From the NCBI RefSeq assembly GCF_000283155.1, contig NW_004454266.1:2793396-2857395 (forward strand): 64,000 nt of DNA. Reading direction: 5' to 3'. Position 1 is the stretch's first letter, and each line of letters opens with the position of its first letter. The DNA comes from Ceratotherium simum simum. Taxonomy: Eukaryota; Chordata; Mammalia; Perissodactyla; Rhinocerotidae. The notes under the pieces are model-generated. The model was given only the letters and a program-made list of their open reading frames with translations, was not told the origin of the DNA and ran no database searches. This document shows, piece by piece, positions 49,241-60,589 of this stretch. A program made the position numbers and the translations under genes.

Positions 49241-49744
49241 TTTCTTTATTTGTTGGCAAGGTTCAGAAACAAGTCAAATTAACTTAAAAGAAACCTTTAT
49301 TAGAAGGAAACAAGGGCATTCCATGACTCCCAAGACCAGTGTATAGATGGACTGCAGAAGCTGAGGGCCGAGGCTGCTTCTCCTGAGTCTCTCTAGCCTT
49401 CATGGGATCCTGGCTTCAGGAGTTGGCTTCACTCTTTTGCTTCTTGCTGCCAGCCCAACGAGACAATGGAGTTTGTCTCTATTTGGTTTTTATGTGATCA
49501 CAAAAATGGTTCCGGTTCTCTATTACTTTCTGGTTCAAATGCCTAATAGAGACCAACCAGAATCTGTGATCCCACGTCAAATTCCTAGGTGTATCTAAAT
49601 GACCAAGCCTGGCTTAGATGCCCCCTCCTGGTTCAATCCTCTGTGGTCAGAGAAGGATCCAATGGCTGGCTGCCCACTCAGGATTATGGGAGATTTGGAC
49701 TAGAATGGAGTGGGCAGGTAGGTAAATTGATTGTTCTGTCCACT
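49241..49744 (-). mobile_element. LTR-like insertion, minus strand
   Basis: On the minus strand the text holds 'cattccactctagtcc'-type sequence and the ending 'ttctaataaaggtttctttt', an LTR-like poly-A region, then '..ttctgaaccttgccaac'. It interrupts old L1 text. No viral coding sequence. No clear target-site duplication was found. Confidence 0.4.
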
Positions 49745-50150
49745 ACAAATGAAAACTGTTCATGATATAATTAAAGTCCAGTGATAAAAGTGTTTCTATG
49801 TATAAAAAAGATCAGCATCTCAAAACATACATTAAGAGAATATCTATGGACCATGAGACAGGATGATTTGTTTTCTTCTTTACAATGTTTTTACAATGTG
49901 TATGAACTTTCTGATAAACATGAGTTAATTTAATAAGAATTTTATGAAGATATTACAACAATGGACAATTATGTTAAAAATTGAGCAGAAAAAATTATTA
50001 ATACTGACTGATCATAATTAAGTCAGAATACACACACACACACACACACATACTAAAGAGTGATTATTTTTGACAGATGGAAATTAGGGTGATTTTTTTC
50101 TCCTTTCCTATTTTTCCATACTACTTTTATAGTGGCAAGCTATATAATAA
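49745..50150 (+). mobile_element. old L1 3' region, part 2, with (CA)n
   Basis: 'aaaagatcagcatctcaaaac', 'ctatggaccatgagacagg' and a perfect CA run at 50031-50050, then 'ttgacagatggaaattaggg'. Confidence 0.5.
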
Positions 50151-50451
50151 CTTTATCAGATTTTAAACAGGAGAGTGAGCAGGAAATGGGGACAAACAGA
50201 GACTGCCAATTCCACTCTATATTTGGACACTGCAGCTACTACCCAAACAGAAATGGCTGAGCAGTAGAAGACACTGGTGCAATATAGTTCATCCTTCCTG
50301 GGTTCCTGCCCTCTGCATAGACTTTTAACTACCTTTTAAGGTATCTAGGATGTGTCACACTGCAAGCAAAAACCTAATCGAGATGTTATAACATTTGCCC
50401 TTTGTTTAATGTTTCTGTAACTGTCAAGAATAAATAAGAAAAACGTTTTTG

Positions 50452-50610
50452 TTGTTTTTTTTTGGAAGGAAGATCAGCCCTAAGCTAACATCCATGCCCG
50501 ATCTTCCTCCACTTTATGTGGTACGCCGCCACGGCATGGCCTAACAAGCGGTGCATGGATGTGCGCCTGGGATTCGAACCCGGGCCGCCAGCAGCGGAGT
50601 GCATGCACTG
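50452..50610 (-). mobile_element. ERE SINE, 5'-truncated, minus strand
   Basis: + strand text 'aagatcagccctaagctaac', 'gccacggcatggcctaacaa' and 'gggattcgaacccgggccgc', ending 'gtgcatgcactg', so the usual GGCCGGCCCC head is missing. Flanks AAAAACGTTTTT (50439-50450) and AAAAACATATTTTT (50611-50624) are similar. Confidence 0.85.
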
Positions 50611-51280
50611 AAAAACATATTTTTAAATATATCTCTATGCAACATTTATGCCCAGGTGGTTCTGGGTCTGCCCCCAAGGTACTGATGAAAACACCATTTC
50701 CTTTGGAACCTTAAGGAAGAATTAGGTTGTTTAAGGTGTGAATGAATTCAGAATGCTTACAATACCCGTACTATAGAATCATCTTGAAGAAAGAAAGGCA
50801 AGACAAATTTTCCAGATATTTAAGGGTATACAATTCTTCATCCTTTAAATCTTTTCCTTGTCATTGCTTTATAAGGAGAATAATAAAGATATTCTATGTT
50901 CTTTCCTTCTCAAACTGAACAGAATCAAATAGATTTAAACTATGATGAGGAGCTAAATGTTTAGGTACTGACCTCAGCACAGCCCTCAAAATACTTGAAA
51001 ATCCCTGATATCAACTTAATTTTACTCATAAAGACAGAATAAAAGATACGTAGCTTTATGGCTTCCTAAGCAATGGAACATGACTGACTTTTCCACGAAG
51101 TTCTTTAGTGTCTCAAAAAGTTACAGTTGTTTCTCCTATAGATTTGGTCATCCTCCAGGAAACAGTATTAACTGTGGCTTCTGGTCAGCTTGTACCCAGT
51201 CAGATCAGAATGGGAAGGAACAGAAAGTTTGTCAAAGACTGCTAAGTGCCTATTCCAACATTCATTCTCCCCTTATTCTT

Positions 51281-51580
51281 TCTTTTTTTTTTTTTTGTGA
51301 GGAAGATCAGCCCTGAGCTAACATCCATGCTAATCCTCCTCTTTTTGCTGAGGAAGACCAGCTCTGAGCTAACATCTATTGCCAATCCTCCTCCTTTTTT
51401 TCCCCAAAGCCCCAGTAGATAGTTGTATGTCATAGTTGCACATCCTTCTAGTTGCTGTATGTGGGACGAGGCCTCAGCATGGCCGGAGAAGCAGTGCGTG
51501 GGTGCGTGCCAGGGATCCGAACCTGGGCCGCCAGTAGCAGAGTGCGCACACTTAACCACTAAGCCATGGGGCCGGCCCCT
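51281..51580 (-). mobile_element. ERE SINE, long form, minus strand
   Basis: Full layout on the + strand: T-run, 'gaggaagatcagccctgagc', a second 'gaggaagaccagctctgagc', and an extra middle 'ccccagtagatagttgtatg'. It then reads 'gccagggatccgaacctggg' and ends 'catggggccggcccc'. Direct repeats CTCCCCTTATTCTT (51267-51280) and CTCCCCTTTATTCTT (51581-51595) flank it. Confidence 0.92.
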
Positions 51581-51599
51581 CTCCCCTTTATTCTTAGTG

Positions 51600-52000
51600 A
51601 CAGAAGCCTAATTTTCAGTTGGGCCCTCTGCAACCCAGACACACTTTCCAGCCTCCCTTTCCTAAGTTTTGGCCTATGACATATGTGCTAAAGTAATTTA
51701 TGGGAAGGCTGCTCAAAGGGCGCTGACTGAGCTGGAAGGAGCCTCTTTTTGTCCTTCTGCCTTCTATCCACATTTTGCATGTGAGGTCTGGAGCTTCAGC
51801 AGCCCTCGAGGATCATACGATGACCTTAAGGACTGATGGCACACACTAGGATGGTGGAGCAGAGAGGCAGAGGCCAGAGTCCCTAGTGATGTCATGGAAC
51901 CATCTTACCAGTCCTGGACTGCTCGTCTGGGCCTTTTCTATTTGAGAGAAAAACAAACTTTTATTAAGTCCCTCCTACCTTTTTTGTTTTTAAACTATAT
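51600..52000 (+). repeat. old LTR-like repeat
   Basis: 'tttggcctatgacatatgtg', 'gaccttaaggactgatggc' and 'aggatggtggagcagagagg' echo the remnant at 36570-37005. Subfamily not assigned. Confidence 0.35.
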
Positions 52001-52690
52001 GCAGCTGAACCAAATTCTTACTAAAAGATGAGTGTTCGCCAACATTCCCACTCCCCTGGAAGACTCAGCAGTCTTTTCCAGACAGCAGTACCCTGAGCAG
52101 CTACTACCCATCCGCAAGTGATGTTCATCACCCTGGTGATGTGTTTGGGAGTGGACTCCCATAAGCTTAATATTCTTCATCATTACCATGACATTTTAGT
52201 ATTCACAGTATAAACATCATCATCTCCTCCAAGCTGATTTTATTGACTTTTAAAGAATTCCAGAACAAGCAACATTTTAAAATTGCATCATCAGTATTAA
52301 AGGAAAAAAGTCCAATTTCTTTCCCCAGGCATTTATTGAATAGTGTCTATGCAGCAGCCACTATACTGGCACTGGAGTTATCAAGCAAGACAGTTGCTAC
52401 TTGAATTCAGCACAGTTCATTCAAATGACTTATGAAATCTCTTCCATAGTCTAAAGAAAACCTTGATTTCTAACTTGAATCAATAAAGTATTGCGGCAAG
52501 GATGGGGGTGGGAAATGGTAAAATTAGATTATCTTTGCTTTCCAAAATGCTTCCACTGATTGGGGGCAGGGGAAGGTGAGGGTAATGCCACGGGGGGTGG
52601 GTGGGGGGTGCGGTTAGTAAAACCAGTAGGGTTTAGTCTCCACTAACCTGTACTTTAAGACACCTTTGAGTATGGTATATTTCCAAACAT
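52001..52690. other. 3' flank of ZSCAN26, nothing recognised
   Basis: A G-rich run (cggggggtgggtggggggtg) at 52590-52612. No exon is seen. Confidence 0.4.
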
Positions 52691-52697
52691 CATGAGT

Positions 52698-52703
52698 TTT
52701 ATT
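52698..52703 (-). terminator. candidate polyadenylation signal for ZSCAN26
   Basis: TTTATT on the + strand reads AATAAA on the minus strand, 400 nt after the stop codon. Confidence 0.45.
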
Positions 52704-53102
52704 GTATAGGAGTCTGTTGCTGCAGCATATGCAAAAATATCAACCTGCTCTTGTTCTGCTTAAGCCTGTAAATCTGTGGACACTTGATTTGCTGCTGACT
52801 TCAAAGCCCTCTCTCAATCACGAGGCTCTCTACTATTTGGAGATGCATAATCATGCATTAACCATGTTAATGGCTCCAAGAAGTCCTGCAGTAAAGAATG
52901 CTGTTTAACTATGATCCCACAGTACCATCTAGAGTCAAATTATTATGGTCCAAAGCTGACTTCAAGAAAAACAAAGAAGAGTGGAGGCAGACAGCCTCCA
53001 ACTTGGCCCCCAGCTCCCCCAGAGCTGGCTAGAGTGACCTTTCCTCAAGTGCTGTTTGTTTGTTAATGTACTGTCTCTGAGGTTCCATAAGCAAAGGACA
53101 CG

Positions 53103-54007
53103 TCAGGAAGCCAGTTTGTCTTTGTGGTGATACCTCTGATGTTGAAAAAGACCTGACCTCTGTCTGAAGGCTTCTCCACATTCATTACACTCATAGGGCT
53201 TTTCTTCTTTGTGGATTCTCACATGCTGAGTGAGGTGTGAGTTCAGTCGGAAGGCTTTCTGGCATATATTACACCGGAAAGGTTTTTCTCCAGTGTGAAT
53301 CCTGTGATGTCGAATAAGGTCTGAGGTCAAACTAAAGGCTTTCCCACACTCGTTGCACCGATGGCTTTTGGAGTGGCTGTGGATTCTCTGATGGTGGGTG
53401 AGGAGAAGGGCCTGACTAAAGGTCTTTCCACATTCCTTGCACTCACAAGGCTCCTCCTGACTGTGAATTCTCTGGTGTCGATTAAGGTGAGAGCTGCGTC
53501 TGAAGTTCTTTCCACAGTGGATACACAGATAAGGTTTCTCTCCAGTGTGGATTCTGAGATGTTCCAAAAGGCCTGCATTCTGGCTAAAGACTTTTCCACA
53601 CTCCTTGCACTGATAAGGCTTCTCGCCAAGATGGATTTTCTGGTGTCTGACAAGGTGTGAACTTCTCTGAAAGGTCTTCCCACACTCATGACACTGATGA
53701 CCTTTCTCTCTAGAACGGATTTTCTGATGTCTAGTAAGACTAGAACTCTGACACACTTCAGATGCACAGGGCTTTTCCCTCATGTGCGTACCTTTATGTT
53801 TAATCAGGTCTGAGTGCTGGATGAATCCCTCCCCACAGTCTGAGCATTTATAGGCAGTCTTCTCCTTGGGCTTGGCCTGCGGTCTTTCCAAGTCAGAGTC
53901 CCCATAATGAGTCTCTATGGGTTCAGATATCTTCCTAGATGATTCCACTCCTCCACAAGGGTCTGTCTCTACAACCAGCTTCCCATTCTCAGTCCTTGTG
54001 TCCTCAC
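53103..54007 (-). CDS. ZSCAN26: ZSCAN26 coding exon 3 (zinc fingers)
   Basis: Acceptor TTTCAG|GTGAGG completes G179. It encodes an acidic spacer and the finger array from [10 protein letters not shown] to HHKDKLAS. Several links are non-standard (HSQEEP, HSHSKSH, HKEEKP) instead of TGEKP, as in the human protein, so finger spacing on DNA may be uneven. Confidence 0.94.
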
Positions 54008-54253
54008 CTGAAACATTAAATATATACCAGCAATTACTTGTTTTTTGGTGCTTGGGGAAAGGAATCTGCAATTAGGAAGAAAAAATTTAAATCAAGCCAT
54101 ATGTGCAAAGTGGAAATGCTGTGGATGCTTGTGTTTGCATAGAATATATAAGAAATGATACATAAGAAATTGTTAACAGTGGTTGTCTTTGGGAAAGGTT
54201 GGGGATTGCAGTGGGAGGTGACTTATTTTAAATGGTTTGAATTTTATCATGTG

Positions 54254-54285
<32 letters not shown>

Positions 54286-57200
54286 GAGTTAGCAAGCAAG
54301 CAAACTGTCTTAAAGGGCATGGCTATACCCTTTTATACAGGTTTCCCGTTACCTGAAAGTTTGCTTTACGCCACTTTGCTTTTAAGAAAGACCTACATTA
54401 GTACTTGTTTTCGCTAACAGAAGGAAATCTGAAGATTTTTGCTTTTGCAAAAAAAGGTGGAGAGTGAAAATAGTGCCCAGCATTTGTTTTGCAGCAAGCT
54501 GTTAATGTGGTAACACGCACCCCAAGCAGAGAGAATGGCGCCACCAAACTCCTTCCCCAGGAACTATACTCTGCACCTCAGCATCAAGCCATTGTAGCTT
54601 TGAACTGTGTCTGTGAGCACCTGTGCTTTATTTCCATTTATTTTGGTAGGTTATTTTTTGAGTCTGGGAATGCTCAAAAATTTTTCCCAGGGCTGGCCCC
54701 GTGGCATAGTGGTTCAGTTTGGCGCGTTCCGCTTTGGTGGCCTGGGATTTGTGGGTTCGGATCCCGGGTGCAGACCTACACCACTCGTCAGTCATGGTGT
54801 GGCAGCAACCTACATAAAAAATAGAGGAAGATTGACACAGATATTAGCTCAGGACTAGTCTTCCTCAAGCAAAAACAGAATTAGAAAAAGGAAGATTGGC
54901 AACAGATGTTAGCTCAGGGCAACTCTTCCACAGCAAAAAAAAAAAAAAAATTTCCCATATAAATTAACGGTAATTGCTTCTTCGCTTTACGCCATTTCGG
55001 CTTACGAAAGGTTTCATAGGAATGCTCTACTTCCAGATAGCAGGGAAAAACTGCATATTCTTCAAAACGGTTTGTCGCATGGAAAATAAAAACGCTGGAT
55101 CAATTCAGGACCCTGGGGCCAAAAAAAAAGAGATAGCACTGGAAATGAAGAAATGAATTGGAAATGAAGAAACATAGATGTGATACCAATTTTATCACTG
55201 ATTCTGTGTAATCCTAGAAAGGTAATTTAAACCCTTCGGGCTCAGTGGCCTCACCAATAAATCAAAAACATTGGACCAGAAGACCTTGAGGGTAACACAA
55301 AGTTCACAACAATGTGAACTTCTTGGCCTTTCCTGATCTCCTTGGACAGCAGTAACTGCTTTCCTGTGTGGTTCAACAGAGCTGTTACATCTCAATGCTG
55401 CAATAATTTGCTCGTATATCTGGTACAAAGAGACAGTAAACAATGTTTGCTGAATAAAACCTAAGTTCAGACACACAGGCAGAAGGGTGAGAGGGATGGG
55501 CAGATAGGATAAGTCTTTTAAGGCCAGTAGCATGACTGGGAGGGATGCAAAGTCAGAATGAGAGAGTAAAAGGGGAGGTGGATAGAGAAAATAGCAGAGG
55601 GAGATCCTAAGCAGCAGTAATAACAAACAAATGCAGGTTGATCAGTGTGAGCAAGATAAAGGCAGCAGATCATTTAAAAAGTGAGAGCAGGTGACAGCCA
55701 AAAGTAAAAGTGAGAGAAGGGAGTGGTAAGGAGACATCAGAGAAAGTAAAGTCACATGTGGGGGGCGGGAAGATGAAATGAGGTAGACGATGTACTGTGT
55801 GTAGAGGCCCTTTGCAAGAGAATGAAGTCGCCTACATGGGGGAGGGAGGGAGAATTAAGGGAAGAGAATAGGAGAGATTCTTTCCCAGCAATGATATAAT
55901 GACATATACAACCCAAAAGGGGGGCGGGGTCTGAAACCAAACAACAACCTGAACTTTGAATATAAAATAACATTTTCAACAGATCCAGAGGGTAAGGAAC
56001 AATTTCAAGAATATACTGTCACTAAATTTACTTTTCATATTTAAAATATACACTCATCATTGATTACCTGGCATAAATTTATTTCTGCAAGGCTATTCAG
56101 AAAAGGCATGCCCCTCTCTTTCAGTTACTTTACTCAGAAAGCTTCCAGAAGAAGGGAACCTTTGAAGCAGACTCAGAAATTGAACAGGGAAAGTAGGTAG
56201 TAGGTACAAGAAGGCTTTAGAATCGAAATCAGCCATTCATCAAATAGACATTTATTGAGGGTCTACTGGAGTCCAGGGCCTCTAGCAGACTCAGGAAACA
56301 CAGCAAAGCCCCTGCCCTTTCAGTCTGGCAGGAGAGAAAGAGAAGTAAACCAGCAACTATAACACAATGTGATCATTCTATGACAGGAGAAATCTTCGAG
56401 CTCTAGGAGCACAGGTGGGGAAACAGGTCCAGACTTGGGGGACCTAGAGAAGGATAGAGAAAGTGGTACCTAAGCTCAGTCCTGAAGGACAAGCAGGAAT
56501 TAGTCAGGGAGAGTAAGGAAAAAGCGTTCAGACAGAAGAAACAAGGCAGAAGAGGCTCAGACGAAAGAAATAGCAGGGAGCAAATGGAAATGGAATATAG
56601 CTCAGCATGATGGCAACGCACAGTGTGAGCAGGTGGGTCAAAGGGTGACTCACCATCCCAATTTGTCTGGGAATGAGGGGCTTCACAGGACGTGGAGCCG
56701 CAAGTGTTAAAGTCTCAAGCACACTGTAACAAATGGGTTACGCTAGTGGACATGAGGCTGAGAGGTCAGCAGATGCCAGAACATGCCATGTGAGGCCTTT
56801 GTTAATGGCTATTAGAAATCGCTGAAGGTGGTGGTTTTTTCTTATTTTTCACTTTTTATTATGGAATTTTTCAAACATCAAAAAAAAGTTGAAAGAATAA
56901 TATTACTCAGCTCACTGAAAGGTTTTAAGGTGGGGGGCAACATTAATGAATTTGTGTTTAAATGATGGAGAATGAACAGGAAGTAACTTAATGTCAATGG
57001 AAGCACCAAGATGAGAGACACTAAAACAAAAAAAGAGAAGCAGGCTTGTATCAAACTAGAAAAAGGAAAAGAGAAATGAAAGGGACAGAAATTAGAGAGA
57101 TTTCAGCAGCAAGGAAAATACACTATAGCAAAAAATAATCCAGGTGACATTTAGAAATAAAAGATGGTAGCCATTTACCATAATTTGAAGGCTGTAAGAA

Positions 57201-58649
57201 AAAATGAGTAACGAAGCACGTGGCTGGAATTCTTTGCCTTGGGTGAGAAACCAGCATTTCTTTTTTTTTTCCCCCCTGAGGAAGATTCACCCTGAGCTAA
57301 CATCCACTGCCAATCTTCCTCTTTTTGTATGTGAGCCACTGCCACGGCATGGCCACTGACAGAGGAGTGGTGTAGGTCTGCGTCTGGGAACCAAACCCAT
57401 GCCACTGAAGCAGAGTGTGCTGAACTTAACCCCTAGGCCACTGGGGCTGGCCCACTAGCATTTCTTTTTTATTCACCCCTACAGTAATGGGGAGAAAAGC
57501 AAGGTGAAGGTCCACATAGGAGAAGGCTTCAGTTTTAACTGAACAACAACAACAAAACAAGGATAAAGTACAAGGGAAATGTGTGGAGTGATGAAAACTT
57601 TTATATCTAGATTGTAGTGGTGATTAGATGATTGTAATTATTTCATGTTTGTGAAAACTCATTGACTTGTAGACTTACAAAGAATGAATTTTACTGTATG
57701 TAAATTAACTTCAATAAACCTGACTCAAAACAAAAACAAAAAGCAAAATGCCAAGGGTGCTGAGCAGGGCCTCAGGAGGGAATTACAAAGCCCACTGCAT
57801 CCCACATGTAAGAAGATGTGGTCCATTTCTTACCTTTCTCCTTTTCAGGCCTGGAAACCTCACACTCAGGCTGGACCTGCCTCTCTTGCACTGCCTTCAG
57901 GGGGGCTGTCTCTTCTACAAGCATTTTCTGTTTCTTTGCCTGGTCTGGGTCCTAGGGACAATTAGGTACATGTGGGTTTAGGAGGAAACTGCTGTTCAGA
58001 AAAACTCTTCAATGTTAGAAAAGAGAGAGAAGAAAAGAGGCTGGGGGATCTGGATTGCATTCAGTTCCCTCCCAGCAGAGAAGGAAGACCTACAGCAATG
58101 AACAGCCAGGCTGAAAAGAAACTGAACCTGAGCTCAGTTCAGTTCTCCTCCCACTGCAGAGCTCATGTTCGCCTCTCTGGCCAGAGATCTCAATTCCTGC
58201 CTTCCTGCAAAAGAGCACACCTGACTTACCACCTGTTGTCCTGTTTCTGTAAGCTCTGGCTGCAAATCCTCCAGTACAACCACCATGTCCTCCCCGCTCT
58301 CCGGGTGATGCTCCCGCACCCGCGCCTGGAGCTCCTCGGGCAGGATGCTCAGGAACTGCTCCAGCACCAGCAGCTCCAGGATCTGCTCCTTGGTGTGGGT
58401 CTCGGGCCGCAGCCACCGTCGGCAAAGTTCCCGGAGCCGGCTCAGTGCTTCTCGAGGTCCTGTGGTCTCTTCATAGCGCAACTGCCTGAACTGTTTGCAC
58501 AACAGCTCCTGTCCAAGGCCTGTGCTGTCTCCTTGCAGCTGGAGTCCCTGTTGCCAAGCAGAGCGCTGATCCTCCTTCTCTACCCGAAGCCCCTCCTTCT
58601 TCAGATTCAGAGGAGCCGGGGAATGAGCACTCATCAATGCTGCTGCCAT
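53103..58649 (-). CDS. ZSCAN26: ZSCAN26 (SCAN domain zinc finger protein, ZNF187/SRE-ZBP), three coding exons, 479 aa
   Basis: Encodes a nuclear SCAN-C2H2 protein; the human protein was first described as binding the serum response element of c-fos. Coding exons in transcript order: 58649-58233, 57951-57834 and 54007-53103 (417+118+905 nt), open in one frame of 479 aa against 478 in human from memory. The ATG at 58649 gives [20 protein letters not shown], as in human ([20 protein letters not shown]); upstream codons in the same frame lie in intron before the TTTTCAG acceptor at 58714. NLKKEG has the psi-K-x-E SUMO form. SCAN is at about residues 47-130. Fingers occupy about 231-472: eight canonical C2H2 fingers plus one degenerate unit (second position, [20 protein letters not shown]) that lacks a final His and has odd Cys spacing. 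Promoter: CpG island at 63.3-63.7 kb. Confidence 0.94.
54256..54283 (+). repeat. (AC)n microsatellite
   Basis: A near-perfect AC run in intron 3 of ZSCAN26. Confidence 0.9.
54335..55025. mobile_element. DNA-transposon-like repeat split by an ERE
   Basis: Starts near 'caggtttcccgttacctgaaag' and ends near 'ggcttacgaaaggtttcat'. GCTTTACGCCA occurs near both ends in the same orientation (about 54363 and 54984), followed by TTTGCTTTTA and TTTCGGCTTA. The middle is interrupted by an ERE at 54690-54950. It resembles a repeat seen in carnivores and horses, but I cannot name it. Confidence 0.4.
54690..54950 (+). mobile_element. ERE SINE
   Basis: 'ggctggccccgtggcatagt', a GGTTCGGATCCC B box, 'aacagatgttagctcagggc' and poly-A. 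Flanks AAAAATTTTTCCCA (54676-54689) and AAATTTCCCA (54948-54957) are a near target-site duplication. Confidence 0.88.
55030..56195. other. ZSCAN26 intron, nothing recognised
   Basis: Purine-rich at 55480-55880. The 143-codon minus frame at 55195-55626 has no domain and is taken as chance in pyrimidine-rich minus-strand sequence. Confidence 0.4.
56200..57010 (-). mobile_element. L2 LINE fragment, antisense, interrupted
   Basis: 'tagacatttattgagggtc', 'tcagtcctgaaggacaagca', 'agcgttcagacagaagaaac' and 'gccatgtgaggcctttgtta' are reversed L2. A short piece at 56840-56905 ('tattatggaatttttcaaac') belongs to another old LINE family. Confidence 0.6.
57267..57456 (-). mobile_element. ERE SINE, minus strand
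   Basis: 'gaggaagattcaccctgagc', 'cacggcatggccactgacag' and 'ccactggggctggccca'. Exact AGCATTTCTTTTTT at 57253-57266 and 57457-57470. Confidence 0.9.
57560..57745 (+). mobile_element. old L1 3' end
   Basis: 'gtggagtgatgaaaacttt', 'tgtagtggtgattagatga' and 'atgtaaattaacttcaataaa' match the old L1 tail. Confidence 0.65.
57834..57951 (-). CDS. ZSCAN26: ZSCAN26 coding exon 2 (linker)
   Basis: Acceptor CCCTAG|GACCC and donor GAAAG|GTAAGA. It encodes [20 protein letters not shown].. to RPEKEK(G), nearly identical to the human linker. Phase 1 at its end. Confidence 0.92.
58233..58649 (-). CDS. ZSCAN26: ZSCAN26 coding exon 1 (SCAN)
   Basis: Exon runs from 58713 (after TTTTCAG) with a 64-nt 5' UTR part, then ATG at 58649, and ends in phase 0 at ACAACAG|GTGGTAAG. 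A second GT four bases on (GTAAGT) is a stronger donor by eye, but the human junction QQ|DPDQ favours the first. Confidence 0.92.
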
Positions 58650-58737
58650 CCCCAGCTTCAGCCTGCTCTCTGTTTTGAAGGACTGTCTTTTGACTGTCTC
58701 CTCAGCGATACTCCTGAAAATGTAATAACAAGAATCA

Positions 58738-58792
58738 CAGAAGCAGTAACAGTAGTAGTAATGATAACAATAACAACAATAGCAACACCCCT
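58738..58792. repeat. imperfect triplet-rich run
   Basis: AGTAGTAGTAAT followed by ATAACAACAAT-type units just upstream of the SCAN exon acceptor. Confidence 0.55.
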
Positions 58793-59334
58793 TTGTTGGG
58801 TTTATGCATTTCCAATAATTACCATCCATTTTTTTTCTCTTCGAAACAACCATTCCTAAAACAAGCACACACACACAAATGAGAAAACTGTTTACAGAAG
58901 ATTGTCAGCTAACATAGCAGGAATAACAGATTTGAAAAATCACCATGTTGTAGCCATTGACAAAATAAATGATTCAATCAAGGACCACAAATGGGTGAAA
59001 CCAGTAGGTGAAAGCAGTGGGCGGAAAGGACATTCTCACCATCTCAAAGAATCACCACACTGGTTGCTTATTTATTACAAACGGAAAAATGGAGACATGA
59101 AACTAATAATGAGGAAACTTGCAGGTAAGTCCAGAATGCAGCTTATCTACACAGGCATGGACTGTTCAAAATAATCAATTTCGGGAAAATAAAAAGAAGA
59201 TGTGAGGAAGGTATTGTTCCAGATTGGAGACACAGTGAAATGCAATGTGTAACAATGGCTCCTGAGTTAAAAAAATAAAAAAAGATAGAAACATTTTTTG
59301 AAGAATTCAGAAACCTTAATATGAATGATATATA

Positions 59335-59545
59335 GGCAAACCACGGCCCAGCAGACCAAATAGAGCCCAAAGCCTGCACATAAAGCTTTACTGGAATACA
59401 GCTCCACCCATTTGGTTAGGTATTGCTTACATCTGCTTTTGCACCACACTGGCAGGTCTGAGTAGTTGCTACAGGGATCATATCACCTGCAAAGCTTAAA
59501 ACATTTACTATCCGGCCCTTTAGAGACCAAGTTTGTAGATCCCGA
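59335..59545 (-). mobile_element. DNA-transposon-like repeat, antisense
   Basis: 'ggcaaaccacggcccagcag', '..aaagctttactggaatacag', 'acatctgcttttgcaccac' and 'actatccggccctttagag' match a widespread old repeat ('..ttggcccgcgggcc..' family). Name not assigned. Confidence 0.5.
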
Positions 59546-59639
59546 GAGAGAATTTTCTCAGGTGGGTTAACAGTTTTGTGGCCATTTAAGAGAATATCCT
59601 TATTCTCAGGAGATGGTGCTAAAACTTTTTTTCAAAAGT

Positions 59640-59815
59640 TTCAGTGGAAAAAAGCGTGTGTGTGGGTAGGTGGAGACAGAGAAAGAGCACAAATGTAGCA
59701 GGAAGTTCACAACTGCTGCTACATGAGGAGTATATAGTATTAATTGTACTATTCTTTCAACTTTTCTGTAGAGTTGAAAATTCTCAAAATGTTTTAGGGG
59801 GAAAGACACAAAGTA
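59640..59815 (+). mobile_element. old L1-like 3' end
   Basis: 'gtatatagtattaattgtactattctttc' style text, with 'caacttttctgtagagttga' and '..attctcaaaatgttttag'. Confidence 0.45.
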
Positions 59816-59879
59816 AGGAAAACTGCTTATACAGTCATTACCACCAATATCAGAATTACCTAAAAGAATGTAAAGATAT

Positions 59880-60210
59880 TCATAACATCTCATTTACTGA
59901 TTGTCCACTATGTGCCAGACTCTCTTAGTTGCACAGATACAGAGATAAAAGACAACTCCTTGGCCTCTGCAGCTCTCTGCTCCTCAAGAAATCTTCAGTG
60001 AATAAGCAATGACAGTTCAGTGTTAAGTGCCATGAAGGTATGTACAGGATGCTAGCAGAGCACAATGACAAGGCACCAAATTCCCAGTAGCAGGTTAGAA
60101 AAGGCTTCCTGGAGGAGAGTCCTTCTGATTCTTAAAAGACAAGTGCAAGTTAGACACTAAAATAGGGAAAGCATTTTCCAGACAGAGGCCCTTAGCACAG
60201 AGCTGTTGGA
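59880..60210 (-). mobile_element. L2 LINE fragment, antisense
   Basis: 'gattgtccactatgtgccag', 'cagtgttaagtgccatgaag', 'aaggcttcctggaggagagt' and 'gcattttccagacagaggcc' are reversed L2. Confidence 0.65.
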
Positions 60211-60384
60211 AAGCCTGGCACATTCAGGCTAGTAGTTAGTTATGGCTAGAAAAAGGCTATATGGGGCTGGATCCCTGGGAAACACCTAGATGTAGGAAGA
60301 GAAGTGAGAAGGAACAAGGGGAGAAGTAGAAGAATAAAGATGGTGGTATCCAGCAGGCCAAGGAGATCTATTTCTGTAGGTGTG

Positions 60385-60585
60385 GAGTGGTGGAAAGAGC
60401 CTGGGTTCTAATCCAGCCCTGTCACTTACAAGCAGTGTGGCCTGGGACAAGCTATTAATCCTCTTAGAACCTTAGTTTACTCATTTGTAAAATGAAGACA
60501 ATACCTAATTCATAGAGATGTTTTGAGGTAAATGAGATAATAATTGTAAGAACAGAAATTCATTGATTCATAATTGGAATTATAA
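60385..60585 (+). repeat. MIR SINE
   Basis: 'ggaaagagcctgggttctaa', 'agcagtgtggcctgggacaa' and 'tactcatttgtaaaatgaag' follow the MIR consensus. Confidence 0.75.
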
Positions 60586-60589
60586 AGAG

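Noticed and set aside
50452..50610. tRNA-like sequence (GGATTCGAACCCGGG)
   Set aside because: It is the tRNA-derived head of an ERE SINE with a tail and flanking repeats, not a tRNA gene. The same applies to the other ERE copies.
53327..53767. 146-codon minus frame within ZSCAN26 fingers
   Set aside because: Same strand but another frame of the finger repeats. The real frame shows the C2H2 pattern.
57972..58859. 295-codon + strand open frame
   Set aside because: It is the antisense of the ZSCAN26 SCAN exon and flanks. The open frame is a shadow of the real coding strand.
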